Source: Anaerolineales bacterium (lineage in GTDB: Bacteria; Chloroflexota; Anaerolineae; JAAEKA01). From it: a stretch of DNA of 64,000 bases. Made by a program: the position numbers and the translations under genes. The stretch is taken from NCBI GenBank assembly GCA_020634615.1, contig JACKBI010000005.1, positions 1-64,000 on the forward strand, given 5' to 3'. The number at the start of each line of letters is the position of its first letter. Position 1 is the stretch's first letter. The notes beneath the pieces were generated by a model. That model had not been told where the DNA came from. It saw nothing but the letters and a program-made list of their open reading frames with translations, and did no database searches. Positions 33,699 through 41,965 of this stretch are shown piece by piece.

Positions 33699-36212
33699 AT
33701 GAAAGCCGTAGTAATGGCCGGAGGCGCGGGCTCCCGCCTGCGCCCGCTGACTGTCGGGCGCCCCAAACCGATGCTGCCGCTGGTGAACCAGGGCGTCCTG
33801 GGCCATATCCTGACGCTGCTCAGCGAGCATGGAATCACCGACGTGATCATGACGTTGCAATATATGGCCGCGACCATAGAGGACTATTACGGGGACGGCA
33901 GTGGCTATGGCGTGAACATCCGCTACGTCGTCGAAGACACCCCGCTGGGGACGGCCGGCAGCGTCGCCAACGCGCGCCAGTATCTCGATGAACCGTTTAT
34001 CGTCATCAGCGGCGACGCTCTGACCAACTTCAACCTGCGCGAGATCATCTCTTACCACGAAGAGAAGCAGGCCGAAGCGACCATTGTCCTCTACCACGTC
34101 ACTGAGCCGCTGGACTACGGGGTGATCGTAACAGATCAGGACGGCCGCATCACGCGTTTCCTGGAAAAGCCGAGCTGGGGCGAAGTGGCATCCGACACGG
34201 TCAACACGGGTATCTACGTGCTGGACCCGGCCGTGCTGGATCGCATTCCAGTCAACACTACCTACGACTGGGCCAGCCAGGTCTTTCCCCGGATGCTGGA
34301 CAGCGGCGCTCCGCTTTACGGCTATGCCGCGCCCGGCTACTGGTGCGACATTGGCAACTTCTCGGAGTACCGGCGGGCAAACGCCGATCTGCTGCGCGGG
34401 CTGGTATTTCCCACATCCACGCTGGGAACCCACATCGGCGGCGATATCTGGGTCGGCAGGGACGTGGATATTGCACCTGATGCCCAGCTCTTCGGGCCGA
34501 TCTATCTGGGCAACGAGGTACAAATCAAGGGCGGTGTGGTGATGCGTGGCCCCTCGGTGGTGCGTGACTATACGATTGTCGACAGTCGTGCCCGCATCGA
34601 CCGCACCATCATCTGGCGCAACTGCTATATCGGCGAGGATGTCGAGCTGCGCGGCGCGATCGTCAGCCGCCAGTGCAGTCTGCGCGCCAAATCAGCGCTC
34701 TACGAAGGCGTTGTGGTGGGCGACAACAGCATTATTGGCGAAGGCGCTGTGCTGCACACCGGCGTCAAGCTGTGGCCTGGCAAGGAAGTTGACCCGGGCG
34801 CAATTGTCAAGAGCAGCATCATCTGGGGATCGCAGGGCCGGCGCGTGCTTTTTGGCCGCTACGGTGTCACCGGCGTGGTGAACGTCGACCTGACGCCGGA
34901 GTTTGCCGCGCGCCTGGGGGCGGCCTTCGGAGCCACCCTGCCGCGCGGTTCTGTGGTCACCATCAACCGCGACCAGAACGCCGGCTCGCGCATGCTCAAG
35001 CGGGCGGTTATCTCCGGGTTGCCCTCGGCCGGCGTGAATGTGACCGACCTGCAAACGGTTCCGATCCCGGTCGCGCGGCATTATACCGCCAACTCGCCCG
35101 CATCCGGTGGGGTTCATGTGCGTATTTCACCGTTCGATCAACGCGTGGTGGATATCCGCTTTTTTGGCAACGACGGCATGAATCTGAGCAAGCACGAGGA
35201 GCGGGACATCGAGCGGGTCTTCTTTCGCGAGGACTTCCGCCGTGCCTTTATGGACGGGATCGGCCAGATTTCCTACGCCAGCGACGCAATCTCACGCTAC
35301 ACAGCCGCATTTCTCGCGTCTGTCGATCAGGACGCGATCCGCGCGGCCGGCTTCAACGTGGTGGTCGATTACGCCTTCGCCTCCACGTCGCAGGTGCTGC
35401 CGGACATTCTGCAGATTCTGGGCGTCAACACCACGCCACTGGGCGCGCGTGTGGATCCCTCGTATATCTCGCTGGACGAAGAGGTCTTTCTGGCAGAGCG
35501 CCGCCGCCTGGGGGTGATCGTCAACGCACTGGGCAGCGATCTGGGTGTGCGGCTCGACGTGGGCGGGGAGAAGATGTTCCTGGCCGACCATACCGGCGGG
35601 TTGGTGCCGGAGGCTATCAGTTGCGCCGCGATGGTGGAACTTGCTCTGCGCACTTGGCCGGGCAGCACCGTGGCAGTTCCGGTCAACCAGTCGACGGTGC
35701 TGGAGCAAATTGCCCAGCGGCATGGCGGCAGGGTGATCCGCACCCCGGTGGATCCGGCGTCCATCATGCAAACAGCCAGCCAATCCGACGTGGTGCTGGC
35801 GGCCGATGGCACCGGCTTCTTCCTTTTCCCTCGTTTCCAGCCCGTGGCCGACAGCATGATGGCGGTGGTGATGCTGCTGCAATGGCTGGCGCAGCACGAG
35901 GTGCGTTTGCAGGATGTGGTAGCCAGCCTGCCGCCCATTCACACCGTCTCATCCACCGTCCACTGCGCCTGGGACAGCAAGGGCGCGGTCATGCGGCGTC
36001 TGCAAAGCCAGGCCAGCGACAGCAGCGTCCAGATGATCGACGGCATCAAGGTGTCGCTGGAGGACGAACGCTGGGTGTTGATCCGACCTGACCCGGACCG
36101 ACCGCTGTTTCATGTGACCGCCGAAGCCGGCACCGACGAAGAAGCCGAAGATCTGTTGGCGGAGTACAGCACGCTGGTGGCCGAACTCGTCCAACTGCGT
36201 TCCCAGCCATAG
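33699..36212 (+). CDS. Mannose-1-phosphate guanylyltransferase-type fusion with degenerate phosphomannomutase domain
   Basis: Activates a sugar-1-phosphate (likely GDP-mannose) for glycan synthesis. Domains: NTP-transferase (1-~235; MAGGAGSRLRPLTVGRPKPM), left-handed beta-helix of hexapeptides (~250-370), and a phosphoglucomutase/phosphomannomutase-like region (~380-837). In the mutase region the catalytic TASHNP loop reads VRISPFDQ (~474-481) and the metal-binding DGDxDR is replaced by ALGSDLGVRLD, so mutase activity is probably lost. Fused proteins of this length occur in Cyanobacteria, Actinobacteria and Chloroflexota. Start MKAVVMAGG after a modest AAAGGA. The nitroreductase gene starts 3 nt later. 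Confidence 0.88.
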   Translation: MKAVVMAGGAGSRLRPLTVGRPKPMLPLVNQGVLGHILTLLSEHGITDVIMTLQYMAATIEDYYGDGSGYGVNIRYVVEDTPLGTAGSVANARQYLDEPFIVISGDALTNFNLREIISYHEEKQAEATIVLYHVTEPLDYGVIVTDQDGRITRFLEKPSWGEVASDTVNTGIYVLDPAVLDRIPVNTTYDWASQVFPRMLDSGAPLYGYAAPGYWCDIGNFSEYRRANADLLRGLVFPTSTLGTHIGGDIWVGRDVDIAPDAQLFGPIYLGNEVQIKGGVVMRGPSVVRDYTIVDSRARIDRTIIWRNCYIGEDVELRGAIVSRQCSLRAKSALYEGVVVGDNSIIGEGAVLHTGVKLWPGKEVDPGAIVKSSIIWGSQGRRVLFGRYGVTGVVNVDLTPEFAARLGAAFGATLPRGSVVTINRDQNAGSRMLKRAVISGLPSAGVNVTDLQTVPIPVARHYTANSPASGGVHVRISPFDQRVVDIRFFGNDGMNLSKHEERDIERVFFREDFRRAFMDGIGQISYASDAISRYTAAFLASVDQDAIRAAGFNVVVDYAFASTSQVLPDILQILGVNTTPLGARVDPSYISLDEEVFLAERRRLGVIVNALGSDLGVRLDVGGEKMFLADHTGGLVPEAISCAAMVELALRTWPGSTVAVPVNQSTVLEQIAQRHGGRVIRTPVDPASIMQTASQSDVVLAADGTGFFLFPRFQPVADSMMAVVMLLQWLAQHEVRLQDVVASLPPIHTVSSTVHCAWDSKGAVMRRLQSQASDSSVQMIDGIKVSLEDERWVLIRPDPDRPLFHVTAEAGTDEEAEDLLAEYSTLVAELVQLRSQP

Positions 36213-36215
36213 GCT

Positions 36216-37019
36216 ATGAACGACCGTATCGACCACGACAACACCCTGCGGACCACAAACCAGGTCTTCGAACAAATCTACCAACACGCATCGGTGCGCC
36301 GCTACCGGCCCGATCCGCTGCCGCGGGCTACGGTGGAAGCAATCGTTGCGGCCGGCCAGCGCAGCTCGACTTCGTCCAACCTGCAGATGTTCAGCGTCGT
36401 CGCCGTGACCGATCCTGACCGGCGCGCGCGGCTGGCAGAGCTCTGCGGCGCGCAGGCGCACATTGCCCAGGCGCCGGTTTTCCTGGCCTGGTGCGCCGAC
36501 CTGTCACGGCTGGAGCGGGCCAGCGAGCTGCGCGGCTACACCCAGGTGAGCCAGTATACCGAGAATTTCCTGCTGGCCGCGGTGGACACCGCCATCGCGA
36601 TGCAGACGGCGACGCTGGCCGCCGAGTCGCTGGGGCTGGGCATGTGTTACATCGGCGCGATCCGCAACCATCCTCTCCATGTGATCGAACTGCTGGAGTT
36701 GCCGCGGCTGGTGTTCCCCATCAGCGGCATGACGCTGGGCTGGCCGGACGGCGAACACAGGACGCGACCGCGGTTACCGCTCAATGCGGTGTTACACTGG
36801 GAACGTTACGATGCCAGTGACGAAGAGGCGCTCCTGAAGGTCTACGACCGGGTGATGGCCGAGACCGACATCTATGCCGGCCGGCAGGTGGCCGTGCCGG
36901 GAAAAGAGGGGGAGATGGAAGACTACGGCTGGAGCGAGCACTCCGCCCGGCGTGTTTCCGAGCCAAAGCGAGTCCACCTGCGCGCGGCGCTGGCGCAGCA
37001 GGGGTTTGTCTTGAAATGA
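36216..37019 (+). CDS. NfsA/FRP-type FMN nitroreductase
   Basis: A flavin-dependent NAD(P)H oxidoreductase of the nitroreductase superfamily, NfsA/YcnD-like group. HASVRRYRPDPLPRATVEAI opens the fold; AGQRSSTSSNLQMFSVV binds FMN; GMCYIGAIRNHP and SGMTLGWPDG are typical. The C-terminal region YDRVMAETDIYAGRQV matches NADPH-type members. Cytoplasmic, no cofactor domain fusion. It begins 3 nt after the fusion gene's stop, so they are co-transcribed; the ribosome site must lie inside that gene and is weak. The 3' end converges with the SUMF1-like gene with 4 nt between. Confidence 0.88.
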   Translation: MNDRIDHDNTLRTTNQVFEQIYQHASVRRYRPDPLPRATVEAIVAAGQRSSTSSNLQMFSVVAVTDPDRRARLAELCGAQAHIAQAPVFLAWCADLSRLERASELRGYTQVSQYTENFLLAAVDTAIAMQTATLAAESLGLGMCYIGAIRNHPLHVIELLELPRLVFPISGMTLGWPDGEHRTRPRLPLNAVLHWERYDASDEEALLKVYDRVMAETDIYAGRQVAVPGKEGEMEDYGWSEHSARRVSEPKRVHLRAALAQQGFVLK

Positions 37020-37023
37020 CGCA

Positions 37024-37872
37024 TCAGGCCAACGTCAGCGCGACCCGGAACCCGAAGTAATCTTCCCCATCGTTCGCTACGCCCCTCAGACGCGCCGCGC
37101 TGCGGCATAGACCTGGCGGATCGTGCCAACATCCGCCGCGCAGGATCCGATCTGAACCTGCCTTGCCCATCCAGGCGCTGCCATCGCCCGGCGCGCCCGC
37201 GTAGCTGTCGTGCCAGGCGTCCGCGCACCACTCCCAGACGTTGCCGTGCATGTCGCTGAGACCGAACGCATTGGGCGGGAAGCTGCCCACCTCGGTTGTA
37301 CAGTGCCGGTAGACGCCCGGCGGCTCTGATCGGAAGACATGCTCCCCGACGTAGTTCGCCAGGTCGGTGGTGAGTGTCGTTCCGTAGCTAAACGGCGCCG
37401 AACTCCCTGCCCGGCAAGCATATTCCCATTCCGCCTCGCTGGGCAGGCGATAGGCGCGCCCGGTCAGCCCGGCCAGCCGCCGGCAGAACTCACCGGCCCC
37501 ATGCCACGAGACTCGATCCACCGGGTGTCTGGCCCCCGCGCAGCGATACGGTGGTGTCCAGGTCATCACCGCGGCCCATTGCTCCTGCGTAACCTGGAAT
37601 CTGCCCAACAGGAAAGAGGGCACCCAAACGCTGTGCTGGGGTCGCTCGTCGTCAAAGGCGTTGCCGCCCAGCGCTCCCATCAGGAACCGGCCGGCGGGAA
37701 TAATGACCATCTCCAGGGAAATACCGCCCAGATCCTCAACGATCTCTTCGGCCTCACACGGCTGGCGTTCGACAATCTCCCCGAACGCGTTGACAGTCAC
37801 GGTTTCGAACGAATTGCGCTGAACGGCAGGTGCAGGGCTCCCACCGATTGGATCAACGGCGTGCTTTGCCAT
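37024..37872 (-). CDS. SUMF1/FGE-sulfatase-fold protein lacking the FGE cysteine pair
   Basis: 282 residues with the formylglycine-generating-enzyme fold: MVIIPAGRFLMGALGGN, VTQEQW, HPVDRVSWHGAGEFCRRL, YRLPSEAEWEYACRAG, GLSDMHGNVWEWCAD, RILRGGCW and FGFRVAL. In true FGE the end contains C-x4-C just before AAR; here that stretch is PGLCRSAARL, where only a shifted Cys256 occurs and GGS is GGC. It is therefore unlikely to convert sulfatase Cys to formylglycine; other SUMF1-like proteins act in hydroxylation or sulfoxide synthesis, or as ligand-binding lectin folds. AAAGGA 9 nt before ATG 37872. It follows the methyltransferase by 14 nt. Confidence 0.82.
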   Translation of the reverse strand: MAKHAVDPIGGSPAPAVQRNSFETVTVNAFGEIVERQPCEAEEIVEDLGGISLEMVIIPAGRFLMGALGGNAFDDERPQHSVWVPSFLLGRFQVTQEQWAAVMTWTPPYRCAGARHPVDRVSWHGAGEFCRRLAGLTGRAYRLPSEAEWEYACRAGSSAPFSYGTTLTTDLANYVGEHVFRSEPPGVYRHCTTEVGSFPPNAFGLSDMHGNVWEWCADAWHDSYAGAPGDGSAWMGKAGSDRILRGGCWHDPPGLCRSAARLRGVANDGEDYFGFRVALTLA

Positions 37873-37886
37873 TAGCGCGTGTCCTT

Positions 37887-38540
37887 TCAACTCGCGGTTC
37901 CAGGGTTCAAGGCGATAATCGCATACCGCTCGTCCGTCACGTCCTTTCCCCACAGGTCGGGCTGATTGCTCAGAATCTCGACAGACACCGCACCAAAAGC
38001 GGCTGGCAGCGCCGCGACGATCTCCGCGGCGTGCAGACCGCTACCGGTGTTCCAGTACCCCTCGACGAGAACCAGCCGGCCCGCGGGCTTGAGCAGCGCA
38101 GCCCAGCGCGCGAGCACCTGCGCGGGCTTGGGAAACATCCACAGCAGATGCCGGCACACGATAGCGTCAAACGTCCGCGGGGAAAAGCGCGGATCGGCCG
38201 CGTCCATGACGTGAAAGTCGATGGACAACCCCGCGGCAAGCGCCTTGGCGCGCGCCTGCGCAATCATCGCTGGCGAAAGATCTATCCCGGTGACACGGTG
38301 TCCCTGCCCGGCCATGACCACGCTGAGCGATCCGGTGCCGCAGCCGGTATCGAGGATGGCGACGTCACGGTCCGGCAGCCAGCGGCTGAGTAGCGCCGTC
38401 CACGCGGCGCGCACCAGCGGAGAACGCAGCCCGTGATCCGGCTCCTGATCAAACGCCGCGGCGGCCAGATCCCAGGTGCGACGTGCATCGTCACGATTTT
38501 GCCCGTCGATAGATGAGGTGTTTTCAGTAGCAGAGGACAT
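37887..38540 (-). CDS. Class I SAM-dependent methyltransferase
   Basis: A small-molecule-type methyltransferase (UbiE/Methyltransf_11 group). SAM motif I ILDTGCGTGSLSVVMAGQG, acidic VTGIDLSPAMI, DAIVCRHLLWMF and LLKPAGRLVLVEGYW are visible. 217 residues from MSSATEN; an alternative upstream ATG at 38612 adds 24 residues without clear conservation. Ahead of the SUMF1-like gene on the same strand with 14 nt between, so they form a two-gene unit. Paired methyltransferase and SUMF1-fold proteins recall ergothioneine-type EgtD/EgtB sets, but neither protein looks like those families. Substrate unknown. Confidence 0.85.
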   Translation of the reverse strand: MSSATENTSSIDGQNRDDARRTWDLAAAAFDQEPDHGLRSPLVRAAWTALLSRWLPDRDVAILDTGCGTGSLSVVMAGQGHRVTGIDLSPAMIAQARAKALAAGLSIDFHVMDAADPRFSPRTFDAIVCRHLLWMFPKPAQVLARWAALLKPAGRLVLVEGYWNTGSGLHAAEIVAALPAAFGAVSVEILSNQPDLWGKDVTDERYAIIALNPGTAS

Positions 38541-38643
38541 CAACGTGTAGCGCCAGGGCGGCGCTGACCGATAATCTTCAATGTGCTCAACATTCGTTGA
38601 ACAGACGGACACGCGATGCGCGTGGTTCGACTCCGGTCACTTG

Positions 38644-39363
38644 TTACCGTTCGCCGCGCCAGGCAAGGTAATGGGGGAAGGACTGCACCAAACCGGGCGC
38701 CAGGCGGTCTGGTTCCTCGGCGATCATGCGCGTCGTTTCGGCCGGGGAGCAGAGGACGAGGCCGACGACCTCGCCGTCGGTGAATTGCATGCGCGCCATG
38801 CCGGCGGCGGTCAGGGTCGCCGCAAAAACCTGGGTGACGTGGCAGATGTGAACCGGCGGGTTTTGGCTGTCGGCTTCGCTGCGATGGTAGGGCTGGCCTA
38901 CTGTGAACAGACCGGGCGGCTCAACCATGCCGGCCGCCGGGTTCAGATCGACCCCCAGTTCTTCGAGGGCCTCGCAGCCCATGGCCTGTTCCCAGCTCAG
39001 CCCGGCGCGCACGTGGCCGGTGACCGACAGGTCGATAAGACCGGGCCAGTCGACGCGCGGGCTGCGGACTTGCAGCACCAGCCAGCCCTGCGGCGAATGC
39101 AGCGCCAGGTGGACGGTGCGATGACAAAGTCCAAGCAAATGGCAAAGCCAGCGCGGCGCGGCAACGCCGGTGGAGTCGCCGGCACGGTCGACCAGATCGA
39201 AAGGCTCCTCGTGCTTTGCGCGCGGCTGCACCACCGGCCGCCAGCGCGCGGTGAGTGTATTGATCTGCGCTGCCGATAACATGGCGCTGTCCCGGGACAG
39301 CGCCATGTCGTATTGCAGACGATCGAGGTCGTCCGCTGGAAATCGTTGCGGCCAGGTGTTCAA
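38644..39363 (-). CDS. Nudix hydrolase-like protein with altered Nudix box
   Basis: A ~239-residue protein related to Nudix hydrolases. The box reads GLSWEQAMGCEALEELGV against the usual G-x5-E-x7-R-E-x2-E-E-x-G-U: the Arg of REU is Cys, though the metal-binding E-x2-E-E is kept. The N-terminal part (DDLDRLQYDMALSRDSAM) precedes the barrel. The start is uncertain: TTG 39363 directly after the GlnQ stop, or ATG 39306. A 26-bp perfect palindrome (39281-39306) spans the possible ATG. It may be the last gene of the ABC operon. Substrate unknown. Confidence 0.65.
   Translation of the reverse strand: MNTWPQRFPADDLDRLQYDMALSRDSAMLSAAQINTLTARWRPVVQPRAKHEEPFDLVDRAGDSTGVAAPRWLCHLLGLCHRTVHLALHSPQGWLVLQVRSPRVDWPGLIDLSVTGHVRAGLSWEQAMGCEALEELGVDLNPAAGMVEPPGLFTVGQPYHRSEADSQNPPVHICHVTQVFAATLTAAGMARMQFTDGEVVGLVLCSPAETTRMIAEEPDRLAPGLVQSFPHYLAWRGER
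39281..39306. repeat. 26-bp perfect palindrome inside the Nudix gene
   Basis: Two 13-bp arms with no spacer (ATGGCGCTGTCCC and its complement), coding MALSRDSAM. It could form a hairpin that hides an internal ATG (39306), or be an operator-like site. Confidence 0.6.
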
Positions 39364-39371
39364 AGAAATGC

Positions 39372-40109
39372 CTAGTGCAGAATCTTGCTCAGGAAGAGCC
39401 GCGTACGTTCTTGCTGAGGATTGTCGTAGAGGTCTTCCGGTGTCGTGTCCTCGACGATCTGGCCCTGATCCATGAAGATGAGCCGGTGGGCAGCTGCGCG
39501 CGCAAAGCCCATCTCGTGGGTGACGCACACCATGGTCATACCCGACTTGGCGAGATCGATCATCACTTCCAGCACTTCCTTGATCATCTCCGGGTCCAGC
39601 GCGCTGGTCGGCTCGTCGAAGAGCATGATCTTGGGGTTCATGGCCAGCGCGCGTGCGATGGCGACTCGCTGTTGCTGGCCGCCGGAAAGCTGGCCCGGAT
39701 AGGCATCTGCCTTTTCAGGGATGCCGACCCGCTCCAGCAGTTGGCGCGCGACCTGCTCGCGCTCTTCCTTGGGACGCTTGCGAACGACCCGCTGCGCCAG
39801 GGTGATGTTCTCCAGCGCTGTCAGATGGGGGAAGAGATTGAACTGCTGGAACACCATGCCGATTTCGGCGCGCATCTTGTTGATGTTGGTTTCTTTGGCT
39901 TCCAGGTCCACACCTTCGACATAGACGTGACCGCCGGTTGGCTTCTCCAGATGGTTGATGCAGCGCAACAGGGTCGATTTGCCGGAGCCGCTGGGGCCGA
40001 TGACCACGACCACCTGGCCAGACTCGACTTCAAGCGAAATGCCGCGCAGCGCTTGCACCTCACCGAAATATTTATACAGATCGGTAATGCGGATGATTGG
40101 CTCAGACAC
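39372..40109 (-). CDS. glnQ: Amino-acid ABC transporter ATPase (GlnQ/HisP-like)
   Basis: Energises uptake through the polar amino-acid permease encoded just upstream. Walker A GPSGSGKST (~38-46), Q-loop MVFQQFNLFPH, signature LSGGQQQR, Walker B IMLFDEPTSALD and H-loop CVTHEMGFARAAA are all intact; 245 residues is the usual length. Its start overlaps the permease stop by 8 nt. It is the only transport ATPase in this operon, although the operon also carries DppB and DppC permeases that normally use DppD/DppF. Whether GlnQ serves both is unknown. Confidence 0.95.
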   Translation of the reverse strand: MSEPIIRITDLYKYFGEVQALRGISLEVESGQVVVVIGPSGSGKSTLLRCINHLEKPTGGHVYVEGVDLEAKETNINKMRAEIGMVFQQFNLFPHLTALENITLAQRVVRKRPKEEREQVARQLLERVGIPEKADAYPGQLSGGQQQRVAIARALAMNPKIMLFDEPTSALDPEMIKEVLEVMIDLAKSGMTMVCVTHEMGFARAAAHRLIFMDQGQIVEDTTPEDLYDNPQQERTRLFLSKILH

Positions 40110-40944
40110 TGGACCGCCATCTCCTTTCGATCATGCGTACGATGATGATAAACAGCAGCGTCAACACGAGGTATAGAAACGCTGCTGAGTTGTAGCCTTC
40201 AAAGGCGCGAAAGGTGCGCGAAACGTAGAGTCGCGCCATTTGCAGGATCTCGGGCACTGCCACGACGCTGACCAGCGCTGAATCTTTGAGCATTGCCACC
40301 AGGTCGTTGGAGAGCGGCGGCACGACACGGCGGATGGCCTGCGGCAGGATGACGTGTTGCATGGCCTGGCCGTAGCCCATGCCCAGCGAGCGAGCGGCTT
40401 CCATCTGTCCCTTGGGGATCGACTCGATACCCGAGCGGTAGACCTCGGCCAGATAGGCGGCGTAGCCAAAGCCCAGGCCGATCAACGCGCCCTGCAGGCC
40501 GGTGATGGATTGGTTGCCGGTCGCATTGCGTAGAAAGGGAACGACCACGAAGCCGATCCAGATGATCAGCACCAGCATGGGGACGCCGCGCATCAACTCC
40601 ACATACAGGGTGCTGAGGTGATACAGGATCGGATTGCGCGAAACGCGCATGATCCCCAGTACGAGGCCGAGGATCAGCGCAATCAGGTAGGCAATGACAG
40701 TCGTGTAGAGTGTCATCATCAAACCGTTGCGAACGTCGATCCCAAACGCGATCTCAGTCTTTGTGGGTGGGAAGGCGATGAAGCTCAGCGCGTTCCGGTA
40801 GGACGGATCGGAGATCATGTAGATGAAAGCGCCGATCAGGAACGTGATGATTATTACTGCCCACCAGGGGAACTCGCGCATTTGTTCCCCAAACGACCGT
40901 CGCGCCTTGATGGTCGTAGTGGACCCTCCTTCTGCTTCAGTCAT
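40102..40944 (-). CDS. Polar amino-acid ABC transporter permease (HisM/GlnP family)
   Basis: Membrane channel subunit of an amino-acid importer, 280 residues. After a cytoplasmic start and one extra TM helix (~28-48) comes the standard PAAT permease: GLMMTLYTTVIAYLIALILG, YVELMRGVPMLVLIIWI, YAAYLAEVYRSGIESIPKGQ (EAA loop region) and SLGMGYGQAMQHVILPQAI. AGGAG lies 5 nt before the ATG. It probably works as a homodimer with GlnQ. The likely binding domain is the SBP_bac_3 half of the fusion lipoprotein upstream in the same operon. Confidence 0.93.
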   Translation of the reverse strand: MTEAEGGSTTTIKARRSFGEQMREFPWWAVIIITFLIGAFIYMISDPSYRNALSFIAFPPTKTEIAFGIDVRNGLMMTLYTTVIAYLIALILGLVLGIMRVSRNPILYHLSTLYVELMRGVPMLVLIIWIGFVVVPFLRNATGNQSITGLQGALIGLGFGYAAYLAEVYRSGIESIPKGQMEAARSLGMGYGQAMQHVILPQAIRRVVPPLSNDLVAMLKDSALVSVVAVPEILQMARLYVSRTFRAFEGYNSAAFLYLVLTLLFIIIVRMIERRWRSSV

Positions 40945-41004
40945 GATGGCTCCTTCAGGGGAATAGGGGCGGGTGCCCCGGCGAACGATGATCTTAGTAA
41001 GCCG

Positions 41005-41943
41005 TTATCTGTTCTTCATGCGCGGGTCCAGGGCGTCGCGCAGCCCGTCACCCAGCAGATTGAAACCCAAGACGACCAGCATGATCGCGAGGCCGGGAAA
41101 GAACACCAGATGCGGCGCGCTGAAGACCTGATTGCGCTCCGCGCTGAGCATGGCGCCCCATTCAGGCGTGGGCGGTTGGGCGCCCAGCCCAAGGAAGGAC
41201 AGCGCTGCCGCGTCCAGAATGGCAGTGCCGATGCCCAGCGTTGCCAGGACGATCAGCGGGGAGACGCCGTTGGGCATGATGTGGCGAAAGAGGATCGTGT
41301 TGTTAGGCACGCCGACCGAGCGCGCCGCCGTGACGTATTCCTCTTCCTTGGCCGAGAGCACCACCGAGCGCATGACACGCGCGTAGACCGGGATGGTAAC
41401 GATCGCGATGGCCAGCATCGCGTTGGTCAACCCCGGTCCCAGCACGCTGACAATGGCAATCGCCAGCAGCAGCGACGGAAACGCCAACAGCACGTCAAGA
41501 AAGCGCATGGTGCCATCGTCAATCCAGCGCCCTGTATAGCCTGCGAGAGCGCCCAGGATGACGCCGATGCTCATGGCGACTAACACCGTGAAGAAACCAA
41601 CCATCAATGAAATGCGCGATCCAAACACAACGCGACTGAACTCGTCGCGCACATTGCCGTCGATCCCCATCAGATGTTGTGGCTGATCCTTCGGACAGCC
41701 AAGCAGGTGGATGCAGGGCGGCTGCCGTTTCTTGACGCTTTCCTGACCGATCAGCACCTGATCAGGCTGATAGGGCGCGATCTGATTAGCGAAAATCGCA
41801 ACCAGCATGATACCGCCGATGATGATCATGCCTAGAATCGCCGATCGCTGCCTGACAAAGGAACGCAGGGCTTGAATCCAGGGCGTTTCTTTGCGCCGTC
41901 GCAGATCGATCTCTGAGGGTTCGAAGTTATTGGATGTCGTCAT
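41005..41943 (-). CDS. dppC: Peptide ABC transporter permease (DppC/OppC-like)
   Basis: One of two permeases for a dipeptide/oligopeptide importer. The N-terminal region (RRKETPWIQALRSFVRQRSA) and first TM (~38-58) precede a long external loop; the core follows: FGSRISLMVGFFTVLVAMSIG, GVILGALAGYTGRWID, EEEYVTAARSVGVPNNTILF (EAA loop) and RHIMPNGVSPLIVL. The loop has IHLLGCPKDQPQHLMGID, with HLMGTD-like sequence typical of the family. Start MTTSNN at 41943, 22 nt after the dppB stop; the longer frame overlaps dppB. No DppD/F ATPases lie in the window. Confidence 0.93.
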   Translation of the reverse strand: MTTSNNFEPSEIDLRRRKETPWIQALRSFVRQRSAILGMIIIGGIMLVAIFANQIAPYQPDQVLIGQESVKKRQPPCIHLLGCPKDQPQHLMGIDGNVRDEFSRVVFGSRISLMVGFFTVLVAMSIGVILGALAGYTGRWIDDGTMRFLDVLLAFPSLLLAIAIVSVLGPGLTNAMLAIAIVTIPVYARVMRSVVLSAKEEEYVTAARSVGVPNNTILFRHIMPNGVSPLIVLATLGIGTAILDAAALSFLGLGAQPPTPEWGAMLSAERNQVFSAPHLVFFPGLAIMLVVLGFNLLGDGLRDALDPRMKNR

Positions 41944-41965
41944 GCAACTGTTGCAGGCTGGTCGA

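Noticed and set aside
37024..37872. Formylglycine-generating enzyme serving the sulfatase at 59854
   Set aside because: The FGE catalytic cysteine pair is missing, and a radical SAM maturase is directly next to the sulfatase.
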